Of a stretch of DNA of 64,000 bases, positions 17,701-26,316 are shown piece by piece. Position numbers and translations under genes: made by a program. The stretch's first letter is position 1. Each line of letters begins with the position of its first letter. Under the pieces are notes generated by a model. The model had not been told where the DNA came from and made no database searches. It worked only from the letters and a program-made list of their open reading frames with translations. This DNA comes from Eutrophocola sp964601805 (GTDB taxonomy: Bacteria > Pseudomonadota > Gammaproteobacteria > Pseudomonadales > Pseudohongiellaceae), in the NCBI GenBank assembly GCA_964601805.1, contig CAZROW010000003.1, positions 14,132 to 78,131 on the forward strand, in the 5' to 3' direction.

Positions 17701-19173
17701 GATGCCCAGGAGGTGCTCAGGGAACTGGTTCGAGGGCGCCTGGAAGGCCTGGGCCCGGTGATAGCCAACAGGCTGGCACAGGATGTCGGCTTGCCTTTGC
17801 CTGATATCGAGTTTGCCCTGACCGCATTACAAACCGAGGGCTTCGTGTTTCGAGGGCACTACACGGCACCGGTGCCGGAAGCAGGCGAGTTGGGCGAGGA
17901 GTGGTGTGAGCGCCGGCTGCTGCAACGTATCCATCGTTACTCTATTGATGCGCACCGAGACAGTATCAAGCCGGTTTCCCTGCAAACTTACATGGAGTTC
18001 CTGTTCAGGTTGCATGAAGTGCGCGACCTGGAAGAAAGCGTACCCCAGCCAGCCACCCATGATTCCCTGTTGCGGGTACTGCAACGGCTCGATGGCTGTA
18101 GTGCACCGGCATCAGCCTGGGAGTCGGATATCCTGCCCGGGCGCTTCGCTGCTTATGATCCGTCCTGGCTGGATATGCTATGCCTGAGCGGACGCATTAC
18201 CTGGGGCAAGTTCATCACTCCGACTGCTGCCAGGGAGGCGCAAAGCGTGCGTCCCCGGAAACCAAAAACCGGGCCCGTAAAAAGTACGCCCATCAACCTG
18301 GTACAGCGGCGCAACACCGGACTCTGGCAGACCCTGGCCGGACAACAGGATCGGGAGGACATCACTCTGAGCAGTGATGCAACACTGGTCAAGCAGGTAC
18401 TGGCGGAGTCTGGTGCCAGTTTTTTCCTGGATATTGTCGAGCGCAGCGGGCTGATAAAAACCCGTGCCGAGAATGCCCTGGCAGAACTGGTAAGCCAGGG
18501 GCTGGTGACCAGTGACAGTTTTGCGGGCATGCGTGTCCTGTTGTCACCAACCAACCGGAAACAGCGCAATGGTCATTCCGGCAGAAGGCGGCGCACTCCC
18601 TATGAAATCGAGGACGCCGGGCGCTGGACCCTGATTCCCTTTATGCCCTCCATTGCTCAGCAACAGGCAGACAGTGAAGATGAAATGCTTGAAGAACTGG
18701 TCAGCATCTACCTGGAACGCTGGGGGGTTATCAGCCGCAAGATACTGGAAAAGGAAAATCGCACACTACCCTGGCGCACATTGCTGTTGAAACTCCGGCG
18801 CATGGAATTGCAGGGTCGTGTACGTGGCGGCAGGTTTATTGCCGGCATCGGCGGCGAGCAGTTTGCACTGCCGGAGACCGTCAAGGTATTGCGGACCTGT
18901 GCCAAAGATTTACAGGAGCAGCCTGAAAACCGTTGCACGCGCCGTGTCATCAATGCCACCGATCCGCTCAACCTGCTGGGTGTGATATTACCGGGGCGCA
19001 AGGTAGCTCACCTGGCAAAGAACCGGATCCTGTTTGAAAACGGCCTGCCGGTAGCCGTGTGGGAAAAGGATGAGATGAACCTGCTGCGCCCCTGCCTGGA
19101 CAAGGACCTTGCTGAGTACCGGCAGGTATTGCAAAACCGGACCTTTCCGGCCCGACTGCGAGCCTATCTCTGA
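14755..19173 (+). CDS. lhr: Lhr-type large DEAD/DEAH helicase
   Basis: A 1472-residue superfamily-2 helicase, close to full-length bacterial Lhr (about 1500). RecA domain 1 has the Q-motif region PTPAQEQAWPAI, Walker A APTGSGKT (42-49), DEIH (167-170) and SAT (202-204). Domain 2 holds the RVGRSGH motif VI. DEAD_assoc and winged-helix parts of the Lhr core follow to about residue 860. The long C-terminal extension (~870-1472) matches the Lhr-C region, with winged-helix and glycosylase-like modules in other Lhr proteins. It is a 3'-5' translocase on DNA acting in repair or RNA:DNA hybrid removal. It is divergent from the baeS gene with 171 bases between. No nuclease or ligase partner is adjacent. 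Confidence 0.92.
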   Translation: MIFDGFHPATRDWFENNLGNPTPAQEQAWPAIQHNDHTLIAAPTGSGKTLAAFYVAIDRLVQQALRHELAPATQIIYVSPLKALSNDIHRNLQVPLEGICEALREQGCSGVDIRVAVRTGDTSQYERQQMLKNPPHILVTTPESLYLLLTSKGGRGILSAANTLIIDEIHALLGDKRGAHLSLSVERLEQLTGKRLQRIGLSATQKPIDDVARYLVGKHQVDEEGKADCVIVDSGHRKTLDVSLEVPGSPLTALMSNEVWEELYERLVELVESHQTTLIFVNTRRLAERLALSLGERIGEQAVSSHHGSMSKEHRFEAEQKLKTGQLRVLVATASMELGIDIGSVNLVVQFSSPKSISAFLQRVGRSGHQVGGVPKGILFPLTRDDLVECTALLDSVRRGELDQLCIPDKPLDILSQHIVAEAGACEAEEEGLSLDELFTLFNRAWSYRNLSREEFDQLVMMLGEGYSSRRGRSGALLHLDRINGRIRPRKSARLTALTNGGAIPDMFEYQVVLDPDDIVVGSLNEDFALESLPGDIFTLGHHSWRMLRVDGLKIRVADAEGQPPTVPFWFGEGAGRSRELSESVSRLRKTLRDRLDASDQDAVAWLVNELGLQQSPAEQLVHYLKAGSDALEVMPSRDCLVMERFFDEVGDMHLVIHSPFGSRMNRAWGLALRKRFCRSFNFELQAAANEDSIVISLGPVHSFEVADVYRYLNVASVQDVLVQALLDAPMFESRWRWNATRSLAIQRNRNGKRVPPQFQRMQAEDLIAQVFPDQLACQENLTGKREIPEHPLVQQTIHDCLTEAMDIDELKSLLTAMENESLEMVARDLREPSPFAQEIINARPYAFLDDAPFEERRTNAIRNRSWLDPAETDDFSALDLAAIERVREEAWPWIRSADELHDALLILGFMTDAEMSAGPDGENYRVYLEPLLEEGRVTLASHGETRLWIAAERQPWFRQLDSAFTFDPALELPESLASIDLDAQEVLRELVRGRLEGLGPVIANRLAQDVGLPLPDIEFALTALQTEGFVFRGHYTAPVPEAGELGEEWCERRLLQRIHRYSIDAHRDSIKPVSLQTYMEFLFRLHEVRDLEESVPQPATHDSLLRVLQRLDGCSAPASAWESDILPGRFAAYDPSWLDMLCLSGRITWGKFITPTAAREAQSVRPRKPKTGPVKSTPINLVQRRNTGLWQTLAGQQDREDITLSSDATLVKQVLAESGASFFLDIVERSGLIKTRAENALAELVSQGLVTSDSFAGMRVLLSPTNRKQRNGHSGRRRRTPYEIEDAGRWTLIPFMPSIAQQQADSEDEMLEELVSIYLERWGVISRKILEKENRTLPWRTLLLKLRRMELQGRVRGGRFIAGIGGEQFALPETVKVLRTCAKDLQEQPENRCTRRVINATDPLNLLGVILPGRKVAHLAKNRILFENGLPVAVWEKDEMNLLRPCLDKDLAEYRQVLQNRTFPARLRAYL

Positions 19174-19441
19174 GTGCGACTGGTTATGAATTCGCCTGGT
19201 TACCACGGCATAAACCAGGTTGTAATTAGCTGCCTGAATCCCACGCTTTACAGTTATAATGTCCTGTCTGATGCAAGAGTAGACCCAAGAGTCCAATGCA
19301 GGCCCCGATTTCAGGATTTTTTGAATAAAATCATGGAACAAGGTGCTGAATGATAATATTTTACCAGCATCATCAGTTGCGAAAAGAAACTGACTTGTCC
19401 CCAATTCCATGGACAGGTTAAAGGACAACTAGGAAATTTTG

Positions 19442-20590
19442 ATGAAAAGGCAAGAAAGGGATTCATCACTTGATTTGAATATTGAACAAATCGAGCTGAA
19501 AGGATTTTCCCGCAGTCTGACAGAAATCGAATTCCTCCTGCTAATACTGGTTATCCTTTATTACGTTGTCCCTAGAACTGCTGTCGCCAACCCCTTCCTG
19601 ATGACCGTTTCAATGCTTGTTTACGCGGTCTTCGTGCTCGGCTTCAACTACGTCAATCTTGATACGCCACAGTATTCCTGGAAGCTGGCAATTGAAACCT
19701 GGATCATGATCGGCTTCATCACCTGGGTTTTGTGGAATACCGGCAATATCAACAGTCCGCTGTTGAACCTGTATCTGCTCGTGATTATTTCCAGTGCCAT
19801 AACGCTGGATAAAATAACGACGATACTGGAAATCATCCTCATCTTTGCCTTTTACCTGTTTCTGGCAGTCAAGAATGGTATGGCCTATGACCTGGCCGAG
19901 TTCAGCGAGATGATCATTTACTTCTCCCCGTTTGTACTGGTGGCCTATATCACCACCATGCTGGCCTCGGATGTGCACTACGGCAAGATGATGTTCAAGG
20001 CCCTGTCAGAAACCGATGAAATGACCAACCTGCTCAACAAGCGTTCATTCACCCCCATGTATAACAAGGCTGCTGAAGTGGCCATGAAATACAACCAGCC
20101 CCTGTCCATCATGATGATTGATGCTGACAACCTGAAAGAGGTGAACGACAAGTATGGGCACAAGGCAGGCGACAAGCTGATCATGTCCATCGCGAAAACC
20201 ATCGAGGACTGCCTGCGTACCTCGGATGTCATTTGCCGTTTCGGTGGTGACGAATTCGTTGCCCTGCTGCCACAGCTACCATCGGATCGTGCCAAGGAAA
20301 CCTGTGAGCGTTTGCGCAGCGCCGTTGAAAACACGTCCTTTGATGTTGACGGTGTCTCCATTAGCTCTACCGTTAGCATCGGTATTGCCACCTACCCCGA
20401 TGAGGTCGGTAATGTCTTTGATCTGCTGGAAAAAGCTGACGAGGCGCTTTATGAAAGCAAACGTTCCGGCCGCAATACCGTGGTCAGTTTCGGTTCGGTG
20501 GCGGCCAAGTCCGGTGTGATTCATACCTCAACCAAGGGATACGAGTTCAAGTCGGGCGGCTCGCGCAAGACTGACCAGGCCAAAGACTAG
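19442..20590 (+). CDS. Membrane diguanylate cyclase (GGDEF)
   Basis: A 382-residue protein. I take the ATG at 19442 (AGGA upstream) rather than the TTG one codon before. Residues ~28-175 hold about five to six transmembrane helices without a recognisable ligand domain. The C-terminal GGDEF domain (~185-355) has the active motif CRFGGDEF (268-272) and an intact inhibitory-site RxxD (RTSD, 259-262) five residues before it, so it should make c-di-GMP and be feedback-inhibited. DADNLKEVNDKYGHKAGD is the usual metal/GTP segment. No EAL domain is present. It stands alone after lhr, converging on a dehydrogenase gene. The signal sensed is unknown. Confidence 0.9.
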   Translation: MKRQERDSSLDLNIEQIELKGFSRSLTEIEFLLLILVILYYVVPRTAVANPFLMTVSMLVYAVFVLGFNYVNLDTPQYSWKLAIETWIMIGFITWVLWNTGNINSPLLNLYLLVIISSAITLDKITTILEIILIFAFYLFLAVKNGMAYDLAEFSEMIIYFSPFVLVAYITTMLASDVHYGKMMFKALSETDEMTNLLNKRSFTPMYNKAAEVAMKYNQPLSIMMIDADNLKEVNDKYGHKAGDKLIMSIAKTIEDCLRTSDVICRFGGDEFVALLPQLPSDRAKETCERLRSAVENTSFDVDGVSISSTVSIGIATYPDEVGNVFDLLEKADEALYESKRSGRNTVVSFGSVAAKSGVIHTSTKGYEFKSGGSRKTDQAKD

Positions 20591-20672
20591 GGCAAGACAT
20601 TGCTTCATGCCGACTGTTCTGGTTCGGCAGAATAATGCCCATTCCTTTCCATTTCCCGCGTTTACCCTGATG

Positions 20673-21632
20673 CTAATCTTCGGCCTTCAGCAGGATTTTC
20701 AGTGCGCCCCTGGTTTTGGCGCGATTGACGGCCTCGACGCCATCTGCCAGCGCAAAGGTTTCATCAACCAGTACCGACGGGTTGATGTCACCGGCAGCCA
20801 TCATGGCAATGGCTTTATCCATGGGACCGCAGCGGGAACCTACCAGGGTGATTTCGTTGACCACCAGTGGACCGGGATTGAATTGTATCGGGTCCTTGTA
20901 GGTGGATTTCAGCACCAGGGTTCCGCGTGGTGAGGTCAGGGTCAGCGCATCGGAAAATCCGGCCGGGCTGCCGGTGGCTTCACAGACCACGGCAAAACGG
21001 GAATCGGGCAGGGTGTCTGTGTAGGTTATTGTTTCCAGTCCCGGCAGTGTGCCGCGCTCGGGATGATGACCCACCAGGGTGACGGCGATGCCAGAATGGG
21101 CAAGGCTCAATGCGATCAGCAGACCCAGTTTGCCGTCACCGATAACAGCAGCTTCATGGTGGCCAGAAAAGTCCACCTGTTCCTGGATTTCCAGGGCCGC
21201 GGCCAGGGGCTCGGCAAACACGGCCTGCTCATCGGGCACGGCATCCGGAACCATGACCAGGTTGGTCGCCGGAGTCGTCAGGTACTCGGCAAAGGCGCCG
21301 TCCTTGTTCTTGATGCCCAGTGCCGTGCGGTTCAGGCAATGGTGAGGATGGCCGGCATGGCACATGGCGCAGTCATGGCAGCTGTTATTGATGTCGGCAA
21401 CGATGCGCCGGCCCACCAGTGCTGAATCTTCGGCCTTTTCCACCACGCCGACAAACTCATGCCCCAGGGTGCCGGTAAAAGGGTAATAGCCGCGAATGAT
21501 TTCCAGGTCCGTGTTACAGATGCCGGCCCTGGACAGGCGAACAAGTACCTCACCCGGTGCCGGTTCTGGAACAGGGACATCCCTGACGGCCAGGTGAGAG
21601 CCATCCCATTGCATGGCCTGCATTGATCCCAT
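20673..21632 (-). CDS. Zinc-dependent medium-chain dehydrogenase
   Basis: I start at the ATG at 21632 (319 residues; MGSMQAMQWDGS). The open frame extends upstream, but those codons run across the divergent gene. Catalytic zinc ligands Cys39 (AGICNTD) and His58-Glu59 (GTLGHEF) and structural zinc Cys85, 88, 91 and 99 (SCHDCAMCHAGHPHHC) are all present. A Rossmann GDGKLG motif is at ~165-170. This is the threonine-/sorbitol-dehydrogenase-like MDR group. It is short for the family (usual 340-350), mainly in the C-terminal lobe. The substrate is unknown. It is divergent from the lambda-P-like gene with only 92 bases between the two starts, and the true start could be one of the nearby ATGs (21623, 21614). 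Confidence 0.82.
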   Translation of the reverse strand: MGSMQAMQWDGSHLAVRDVPVPEPAPGEVLVRLSRAGICNTDLEIIRGYYPFTGTLGHEFVGVVEKAEDSALVGRRIVADINNSCHDCAMCHAGHPHHCLNRTALGIKNKDGAFAEYLTTPATNLVMVPDAVPDEQAVFAEPLAAALEIQEQVDFSGHHEAAVIGDGKLGLLIALSLAHSGIAVTLVGHHPERGTLPGLETITYTDTLPDSRFAVVCEATGSPAGFSDALTLTSPRGTLVLKSTYKDPIQFNPGPLVVNEITLVGSRCGPMDKAIAMMAAGDINPSVLVDETFALADGVEAVNRAKTRGALKILLKAED

Positions 21633-21724
21633 AGTATGCCCGCGAAATAAAATGATGTGTCCAATCGTAGTAAAGTCATCCTGATATTGATAGTCTGACT
21701 TTCCCTTGAGCGCCTTCCAAACTG

Positions 21725-22387
21725 ATGAAAAAAGCCGACAGCCTGACGAAAAAAGTGACCACGCAGCTGGCAAAACCTGCCGCTGGCAATCCTGGCCGTG
21801 CTGCCTCTGGCAAACCGGCAAACGGTCATGATCACGTGGATGCGATCAACCAGGTCTTTGCTGAACTGGAACTGGCTTATCACAACCAGTACCACAAGGC
21901 TTATGGCCAGGAGGGCAGTGTCGGAATTGCGAAGAAATACTGGCTGGAATGCCTGGCACCATTTTCACCAGCATTGATTCTCAAGGCAGTGCGCAATGTG
22001 GTCAGGACGCAGCAGTACCTGCCGAGCGTGGCCACACTGGTACAGGCCTGTGAAGACGCCATGGGGGAATACGGATTGCCCGGCGCACATGATGCCTATG
22101 TCCAGGCATGCGTGGCGCCTCACCCCAAGGCGCAGCAGCAATGGTCTCATCCAGCGGTGTACCTGGCGGGCAAGGCCACCGGCTGGTTTGAACTGGGCAA
22201 CAATAGCGAGTCGCAGGTGTATCCCTTGTTCGAGTCGCACTATCGCAAGTTGTGTCAGCGGGTGCTGGCCGGTGAAGAACTGGTCATTGAAATTCCGGAA
22301 GCGCTGCCGGAGCATAGTGCGAAGAAACTGTCCCTGGAAGAAAACAAGTCAAGAATGGCGGAGCTCAGGAAAAGTCTGAAAAAATAG
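21725..22387 (+). CDS. Lambda replication protein P-like protein
   Basis: A 220-residue, soluble, basic protein. The N-terminus is low-complexity and lysine-rich (1-35), then a helical domain follows (INQVFAELELAYHNQYHKAY, YWLECLAPFSPALILKAVRN, QQYLPSVATLVQACEDAM). The LPSV..LV..C pattern is that of phage lambda P-type helicase loaders. Homologues of this kind occur as stand-alone chromosomal genes in many gammaproteobacteria. A role in loading DnaB is inference from the family, and no phage genes surround it. The start lacks a clear Shine-Dalgarno. Its stop is 14 bases before the GGGAAAA repeat array that contains the scaffold gap. Confidence 0.6.
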   Translation: MKKADSLTKKVTTQLAKPAAGNPGRAASGKPANGHDHVDAINQVFAELELAYHNQYHKAYGQEGSVGIAKKYWLECLAPFSPALILKAVRNVVRTQQYLPSVATLVQACEDAMGEYGLPGAHDAYVQACVAPHPKAQQQWSHPAVYLAGKATGWFELGNNSESQVYPLFESHYRKLCQRVLAGEELVIEIPEALPEHSAKKLSLEENKSRMAELRKSLKK

Positions 22388-22399
22388 GCTTTGCTATTT

Positions 22400-22564
22400 T
22401 GGGAAAAGGGAAAAGGGAAAANNNNNNNNNNNNNNNNNNNNNNNNNNNNNNNNNNNNNNNNNNNNNNNNNNNNNNNNNNNNNNNNNNNNNNNNNNNNNNN
22501 NNNNNNNNNNNNNNNNNNNNNGGGAAAAGGGAAAAGGGAAAAAAGGAAAAAAGGAAAAAGGGAC
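22400..22564. repeat. GGGAAAA heptamer array interrupted by scaffold gap
   Basis: Tandem 7-bp units GGGAAAA (three visible on each side) flank the run of N, then degrade to AAGGAAAAA and run into GGGACAGA. The 7-bp period and purine bias match the arrays in front of the family-B REPs. Its true length is unknown because the assembly breaks here. Confidence 0.8.
22422..22521. other. Assembly gap (100 N)
   Basis: Exactly 100 N, the conventional length for a gap of unknown size, so sequence may be missing here. The flanking heptamer repeats explain why assembly failed. Confidence 0.98.
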
Positions 22565-22635
22565 AGATTCTTTTAAGTCAGGTTTTACTCAAGAAGACAA
22601 TTCTCTAAAAAAACCTGTCGCCTTTGTTGTGCTAG

Positions 22636-24300
22636 TTAAGCCAGTTTTTTGTACTTCATCCTTGTGGGTTCGGCTTCGCCCTTACGCTTTTTGAAATCCT
22701 CTTCGTAATCGGAATAGTTGCCTTCGTGGAACACCACTTCCGAATCACCTTCAAAGGCAAGGATGTGCGTGGCAATGCGGTCCAGGAACCAGCGGTCATG
22801 CGAGACCACGATCACGGTGCCCGGGAAAGCCAGCAAGCCTTCTTCCAGTGCCCGCAGTGTTTCAACGTCCAGGTCATTGGTGGGCTCGTCAAGGAGTAGT
22901 ACATTGGCACCGCGTTTCAGCAACTTGGCCAGGTGGACGCGGTTGCGCTCACCACCTGACAAGTCCTTGACGAATTTCTGCTGGTCGCTGCCCTTGAAGT
23001 TGAAACGGCTGACGTAGGCGCGCGAAGGGATTTCGTAGTTGCCGATCTGCAGGTTGTCCTGGCCATCGGAGATTTCCTGCCAGACCGTGTTGCCGCCTTC
23101 CAGTGAATCGCGGCTCTGGTCCACATACGCCATGTCGACAGTTTCCCCCAGCCTGATTTCACCGCTATCGGGTTGTTCCTGGCCGACCAGCATGCGCAGG
23201 AAGGTGGTCTTGCCCGCGCCGTTGCCACCAATGATGCCGACAATACTGCCGCGGGGAATCGTAAAATTCAGATCGTTGATCAATGCCTGGCCATCAAAGC
23301 CCTTGGAGACATGGTCAACTTCGATGACCTTTTCACCCAGGCGCGGGCCGGGGGGAATATAAAGGTCGAGGGTTTCGTTGCGGGTCTGGAATTCCTTGGA
23401 ACTTAATTCCTCGAAGCGGGCAAGGCGGGCCTTGCTCTTGGCCTGGCGGCCTTTCGGATTCTGGCGTACCCATTCCAGTTCGGACTTGATCGCCTTGTCC
23501 AGCGAGGCCTGCTGGCGCTGTTCCACTTCCAGGCGCTTTTCCTTGGCATCGAGCCAGTCGCTATAGTTGCCTTCATAGGGAATGCCGTGGCCGCGATCCA
23601 GCTCCAGGATCCAGCCGGCGGCATGATCCAGGAAGTAGCGGTCATGGGTAATGGCGACCACGGTGCCGGGATACTCCTGCAGGAAGCGCTCCAGCCAGGC
23701 AACACTCAGGGCATCAAGGTGGTTGGTGGGCTCATCAAGCAGCAACATGTCCGGTTTTGACAGGAGCAGACGGCACAGGGCCACACGGCGTTTTTCACCA
23801 CCGGAGAGGTTCTTCACCTCGGCATCCCAGGGCGGCAGGCGCAGCGCATCGGCGGCAATTTCCAGCGTGCGGTCAACGTCCCAGCCACCGGTGGCATCAA
23901 TCAGTCCCTGTAATTCCCCCTGGCGCTCCAGCAGGGCATTCATTTCGTCATCGCTCATCGGCTCGGCAAACTTGTCACTGATGGCATTGAACTCATCCAC
24001 CAGGTCCTTGATTTCGCGAATACCGTCCTCGACGTTGCCGCGTACGTCCTTGCTTTCATCCAGTTCCGGTTCCTGGGGCAGGTAGCCGACTTTCAACTCG
24101 GGCTGGGGGCGGGCTTCACCAAGAAACTCGGTATCAACGCCGGCCATGATGCGCAGCAGGGTGGATTTTCCGGCGCCATTGAGACCGAGTACGCCAATCT
24201 TGGCGCCAGGGAAAAAGGACAATGAAATGTCCTTGAGGATTTCGCGTTTCGGTGGGACAACTTTTCCTACACGATTCATCGTGTAAACAAACTGGGCCAT
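22636..24300 (-). CDS. ettA: Energy-dependent translational throttle protein EttA (ABC-F)
   Basis: A 554-residue tandem ABC ATPase of the ABC-F class, essentially the length of E. coli EttA (555). The first domain has Walker A GLNGAGKST (39-47) and signature LSGGEKRRVALC. The arm and linker region (KRLEVEQRQQASLDKAIKSE) and PtIM-like segment lie between the domains. The second domain has GGNGAGKTT and LSGGERNRVHLA, and both have LLLDEPTN Walker B sites. It binds the ribosomal E site and gates entry into elongation by energy state. The opening MAQFVYTMNRVGKVVPPKREIL is distinctive for EttA. It is divergent from glyA, with about 180 bases between. Confidence 0.96.
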   Translation of the reverse strand: MAQFVYTMNRVGKVVPPKREILKDISLSFFPGAKIGVLGLNGAGKSTLLRIMAGVDTEFLGEARPQPELKVGYLPQEPELDESKDVRGNVEDGIREIKDLVDEFNAISDKFAEPMSDDEMNALLERQGELQGLIDATGGWDVDRTLEIAADALRLPPWDAEVKNLSGGEKRRVALCRLLLSKPDMLLLDEPTNHLDALSVAWLERFLQEYPGTVVAITHDRYFLDHAAGWILELDRGHGIPYEGNYSDWLDAKEKRLEVEQRQQASLDKAIKSELEWVRQNPKGRQAKSKARLARFEELSSKEFQTRNETLDLYIPPGPRLGEKVIEVDHVSKGFDGQALINDLNFTIPRGSIVGIIGGNGAGKTTFLRMLVGQEQPDSGEIRLGETVDMAYVDQSRDSLEGGNTVWQEISDGQDNLQIGNYEIPSRAYVSRFNFKGSDQQKFVKDLSGGERNRVHLAKLLKRGANVLLLDEPTNDLDVETLRALEEGLLAFPGTVIVVSHDRWFLDRIATHILAFEGDSEVVFHEGNYSDYEEDFKKRKGEAEPTRMKYKKLA

Positions 24301-24479
24301 AGGATGTTTTACCTGGTATTGGTGAATGTATGCGGGGATTGCAACCTGGTGTCATTGTCCCCTTTATATAAAGGCTTTAATAGTCGCCCCGGCGGTTTTC
24401 CTTTTGCAGGCGCTAAACGCCTGGTTTTTAGGTAGAATAGCCAGCCCAAATTTTACTATAGCCACTTCTGAGGAAAAAG
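24301..24479. promoter_or_regulatory. ettA/glyA divergent promoter region with leader hairpin
   Basis: It contains a 14-bp perfect palindrome CCTTTATATAAAGG (24361-24374) and a stem-loop CAGGCG-CTAAA-CGCCTG followed by GTTTTT (24407-24428), which looks like an intrinsic terminator or attenuator in the glyA leader. GAGGAAAAAG just before the ATG at 24480 is a strong ribosome-binding site. Confidence 0.45.
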
Positions 24480-25742
24480 ATGCTGGATGATCAAATGCAG
24501 TTGGCAGGATTTGATGATGAATTGTTTGCCGCCATACAGGGCGAATCAAGACGTCAGGAAGAACATATAGAACTGATTGCATCAGAAAACTACACCAGCC
24601 CGCGTGTGCTTGAAGCACAGGGCAGTATTCTCACCAACAAGTATGCCGAGGGCTATCCCGGCAAGCGTTACTACGGTGGTTGTGAATACGTCGATGTGGT
24701 GGAAAACCTGGCCATTGAAAGGGCAAAAGAGCTCTTTGGTGCCGGTTTTGCCAATGTCCAGCCCCACTCAGGTTCCCAGGCCAATGCCGCGGTTTACATG
24801 GCACTGATGAAGCCGGGTGATACGTTCATGGGCATGAGCCTGGCCGATGGTGGTCATCTCACCCATGGTGCTTCGGTAAGCTTTTCCGGACGCATCTACA
24901 ACGCGGTCCAGTACGGCCTGAACGCCGAGACCGGCGAGATTGATTACGAACAGGTAGCCGAGCAGGCCAAACAACATAAACCGAAAGTGATCTGGGCCGG
25001 TTTTTCCGCTTACTCGCGGGTCGTCGACTGGGAGCGCATGCGAAGCATTGCCGACAGCGTCGGTGCCTACTTCGTGGTTGATATGGCCCATGTTGCCGGT
25101 CTCATCGCCGCCGGTGTGTATCCAAGCCCGGTCAATATCGCCCACGTCACCACCAGCACAACCCATAAAACCCTGCGTGGTCCACGCGGCGGTATTATTC
25201 TTACACCGGGTGATGATGAAGAACTGTGCAAGCGCCTGAATTTTGCGGTCTTTCCTGAAAGTCAGGGTGGACCATTAATGCATGTGATAGCCGGCAAGGC
25301 GGCCTGCTTCAAGGAAGCAATGTCTGAAGAGTTCGTGGCATACCAGGAGCAGACGTTGAAGAACTCGCGCACCATGGCGTCAGTTTTCATGGAGCGCGGC
25401 TTCCAGATTGTCTCCGGTGGCACTGATGATCACCTGTTCCTTTTAAGCCTGGTGGATAAGGAAGTGACCGGTAAGGAAGCCGACGAAGCGCTTGGCCGGG
25501 CCAATATCACCGTGAACAAGAATGCAGTGCCCAACGACCCCAGGCCACCTTTTGTTACCAGTGGTATTCGTGTCGGCAGCCCGGCAGTTACCACCCGTGG
25601 TTTCAGGGAAGAAGAGGTGACACAACTGGTTCACTGGATGTGTGATATTCTCGATGATATCAACAATGACAGCCTGATCGACGAGATCAAGGGGAAGGTC
25701 CTGGAACTTTGTGGACGTTTTCCTGTTTACAGGAAACTGTAA
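24480..25742 (+). CDS. glyA: Serine hydroxymethyltransferase
   Basis: A 420-residue PLP enzyme that interconverts serine + THF with glycine + 5,10-methylene-THF, the main source of C1 units. Family marks are IELIASENYTSPRVLEAQG, NKYAEGYPGKRYYGG, PHSGSQAN and the PLP-lysine region TTSTTHKTLRGPRGG (Lys near 230). GRFPVYRK is close to the C-terminus. Length matches bacterial GlyA (417-420). It is the first gene of the co-directional run glyA-nrdR-ribD-ribE-ribB-ribH-nusB-thiL-pgpA, and nrdR begins 22 bases downstream. Confidence 0.97.
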   Translation: MLDDQMQLAGFDDELFAAIQGESRRQEEHIELIASENYTSPRVLEAQGSILTNKYAEGYPGKRYYGGCEYVDVVENLAIERAKELFGAGFANVQPHSGSQANAAVYMALMKPGDTFMGMSLADGGHLTHGASVSFSGRIYNAVQYGLNAETGEIDYEQVAEQAKQHKPKVIWAGFSAYSRVVDWERMRSIADSVGAYFVVDMAHVAGLIAAGVYPSPVNIAHVTTSTTHKTLRGPRGGIILTPGDDEELCKRLNFAVFPESQGGPLMHVIAGKAACFKEAMSEEFVAYQEQTLKNSRTMASVFMERGFQIVSGGTDDHLFLLSLVDKEVTGKEADEALGRANITVNKNAVPNDPRPPFVTSGIRVGSPAVTTRGFREEEVTQLVHWMCDILDDINNDSLIDEIKGKVLELCGRFPVYRKL

Positions 25743-25764
25743 ATCCTGCGCCGGGTAAAACACT

Positions 25765-26235
25765 ATGCACTGTCCTTTCTGTGATGCTGACGATACCAAG
25801 GTAATCGACTCCCGACTGGTTGCCGAAGGCAACCAGGTGCGCCGGCGTCGTGAATGCATCACCTGCGAAGAACGCTTCACCACGTTTGAAACGGCCGAAC
25901 TGGTCATGCCGCGCCTGATCAAGGGCAATGGCAATCGTGAACCGTTCAATGAAGACAAGTTGCGTGCCGGCATTCTCAAGGCTCTTGAAAAACGACCGGT
26001 CAGCATGGAGACGGTGGAAAATTCCATCAACCATATCAAACATGAACTGCGTGCCACCGGGGAGCGTGAACTGCCCAGCAAGCTGGTAGGTGAAAAAGTC
26101 ATGAATGAACTTAAGAAGCTGGATGAAGTTGCCTACGTCCGGTTTGCCTCGGTCTATCGCAGTTTCAAGGACCTGAATGAATTCCGCGAAGAAATTGACC
26201 GTATTTCCAAGGAAGGCAAAGCCTTCGAATCCTGA
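25765..26235 (+). CDS. nrdR: Transcriptional repressor NrdR
   Basis: A 156-residue zinc-ribbon plus ATP-cone regulator of ribonucleotide reductase genes. The zinc ligands are Cys3, Cys6, Cys31 and Cys34 (MHCPFC ... RRRRECITCEERF). The ATP-cone (about 49-139) begins PRLIKGNGNREPFNEDKLRAG. It senses the dATP/ATP state and binds paired NrdR boxes in front of nrd operons; none were looked for successfully here. The position between glyA and ribD is the usual gammaproteobacterial arrangement. Confidence 0.97.
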   Translation: MHCPFCDADDTKVIDSRLVAEGNQVRRRRECITCEERFTTFETAELVMPRLIKGNGNREPFNEDKLRAGILKALEKRPVSMETVENSINHIKHELRATGERELPSKLVGEKVMNELKKLDEVAYVRFASVYRSFKDLNEFREEIDRISKEGKAFES

Positions 26236-26316
26236 TACCTTCACGGCGCGAAACCGGAATACCAGCCGGTTGCAACTGAAACTGCTCGACTTTATTAATC
26301 AACATCCTTGAACCCT

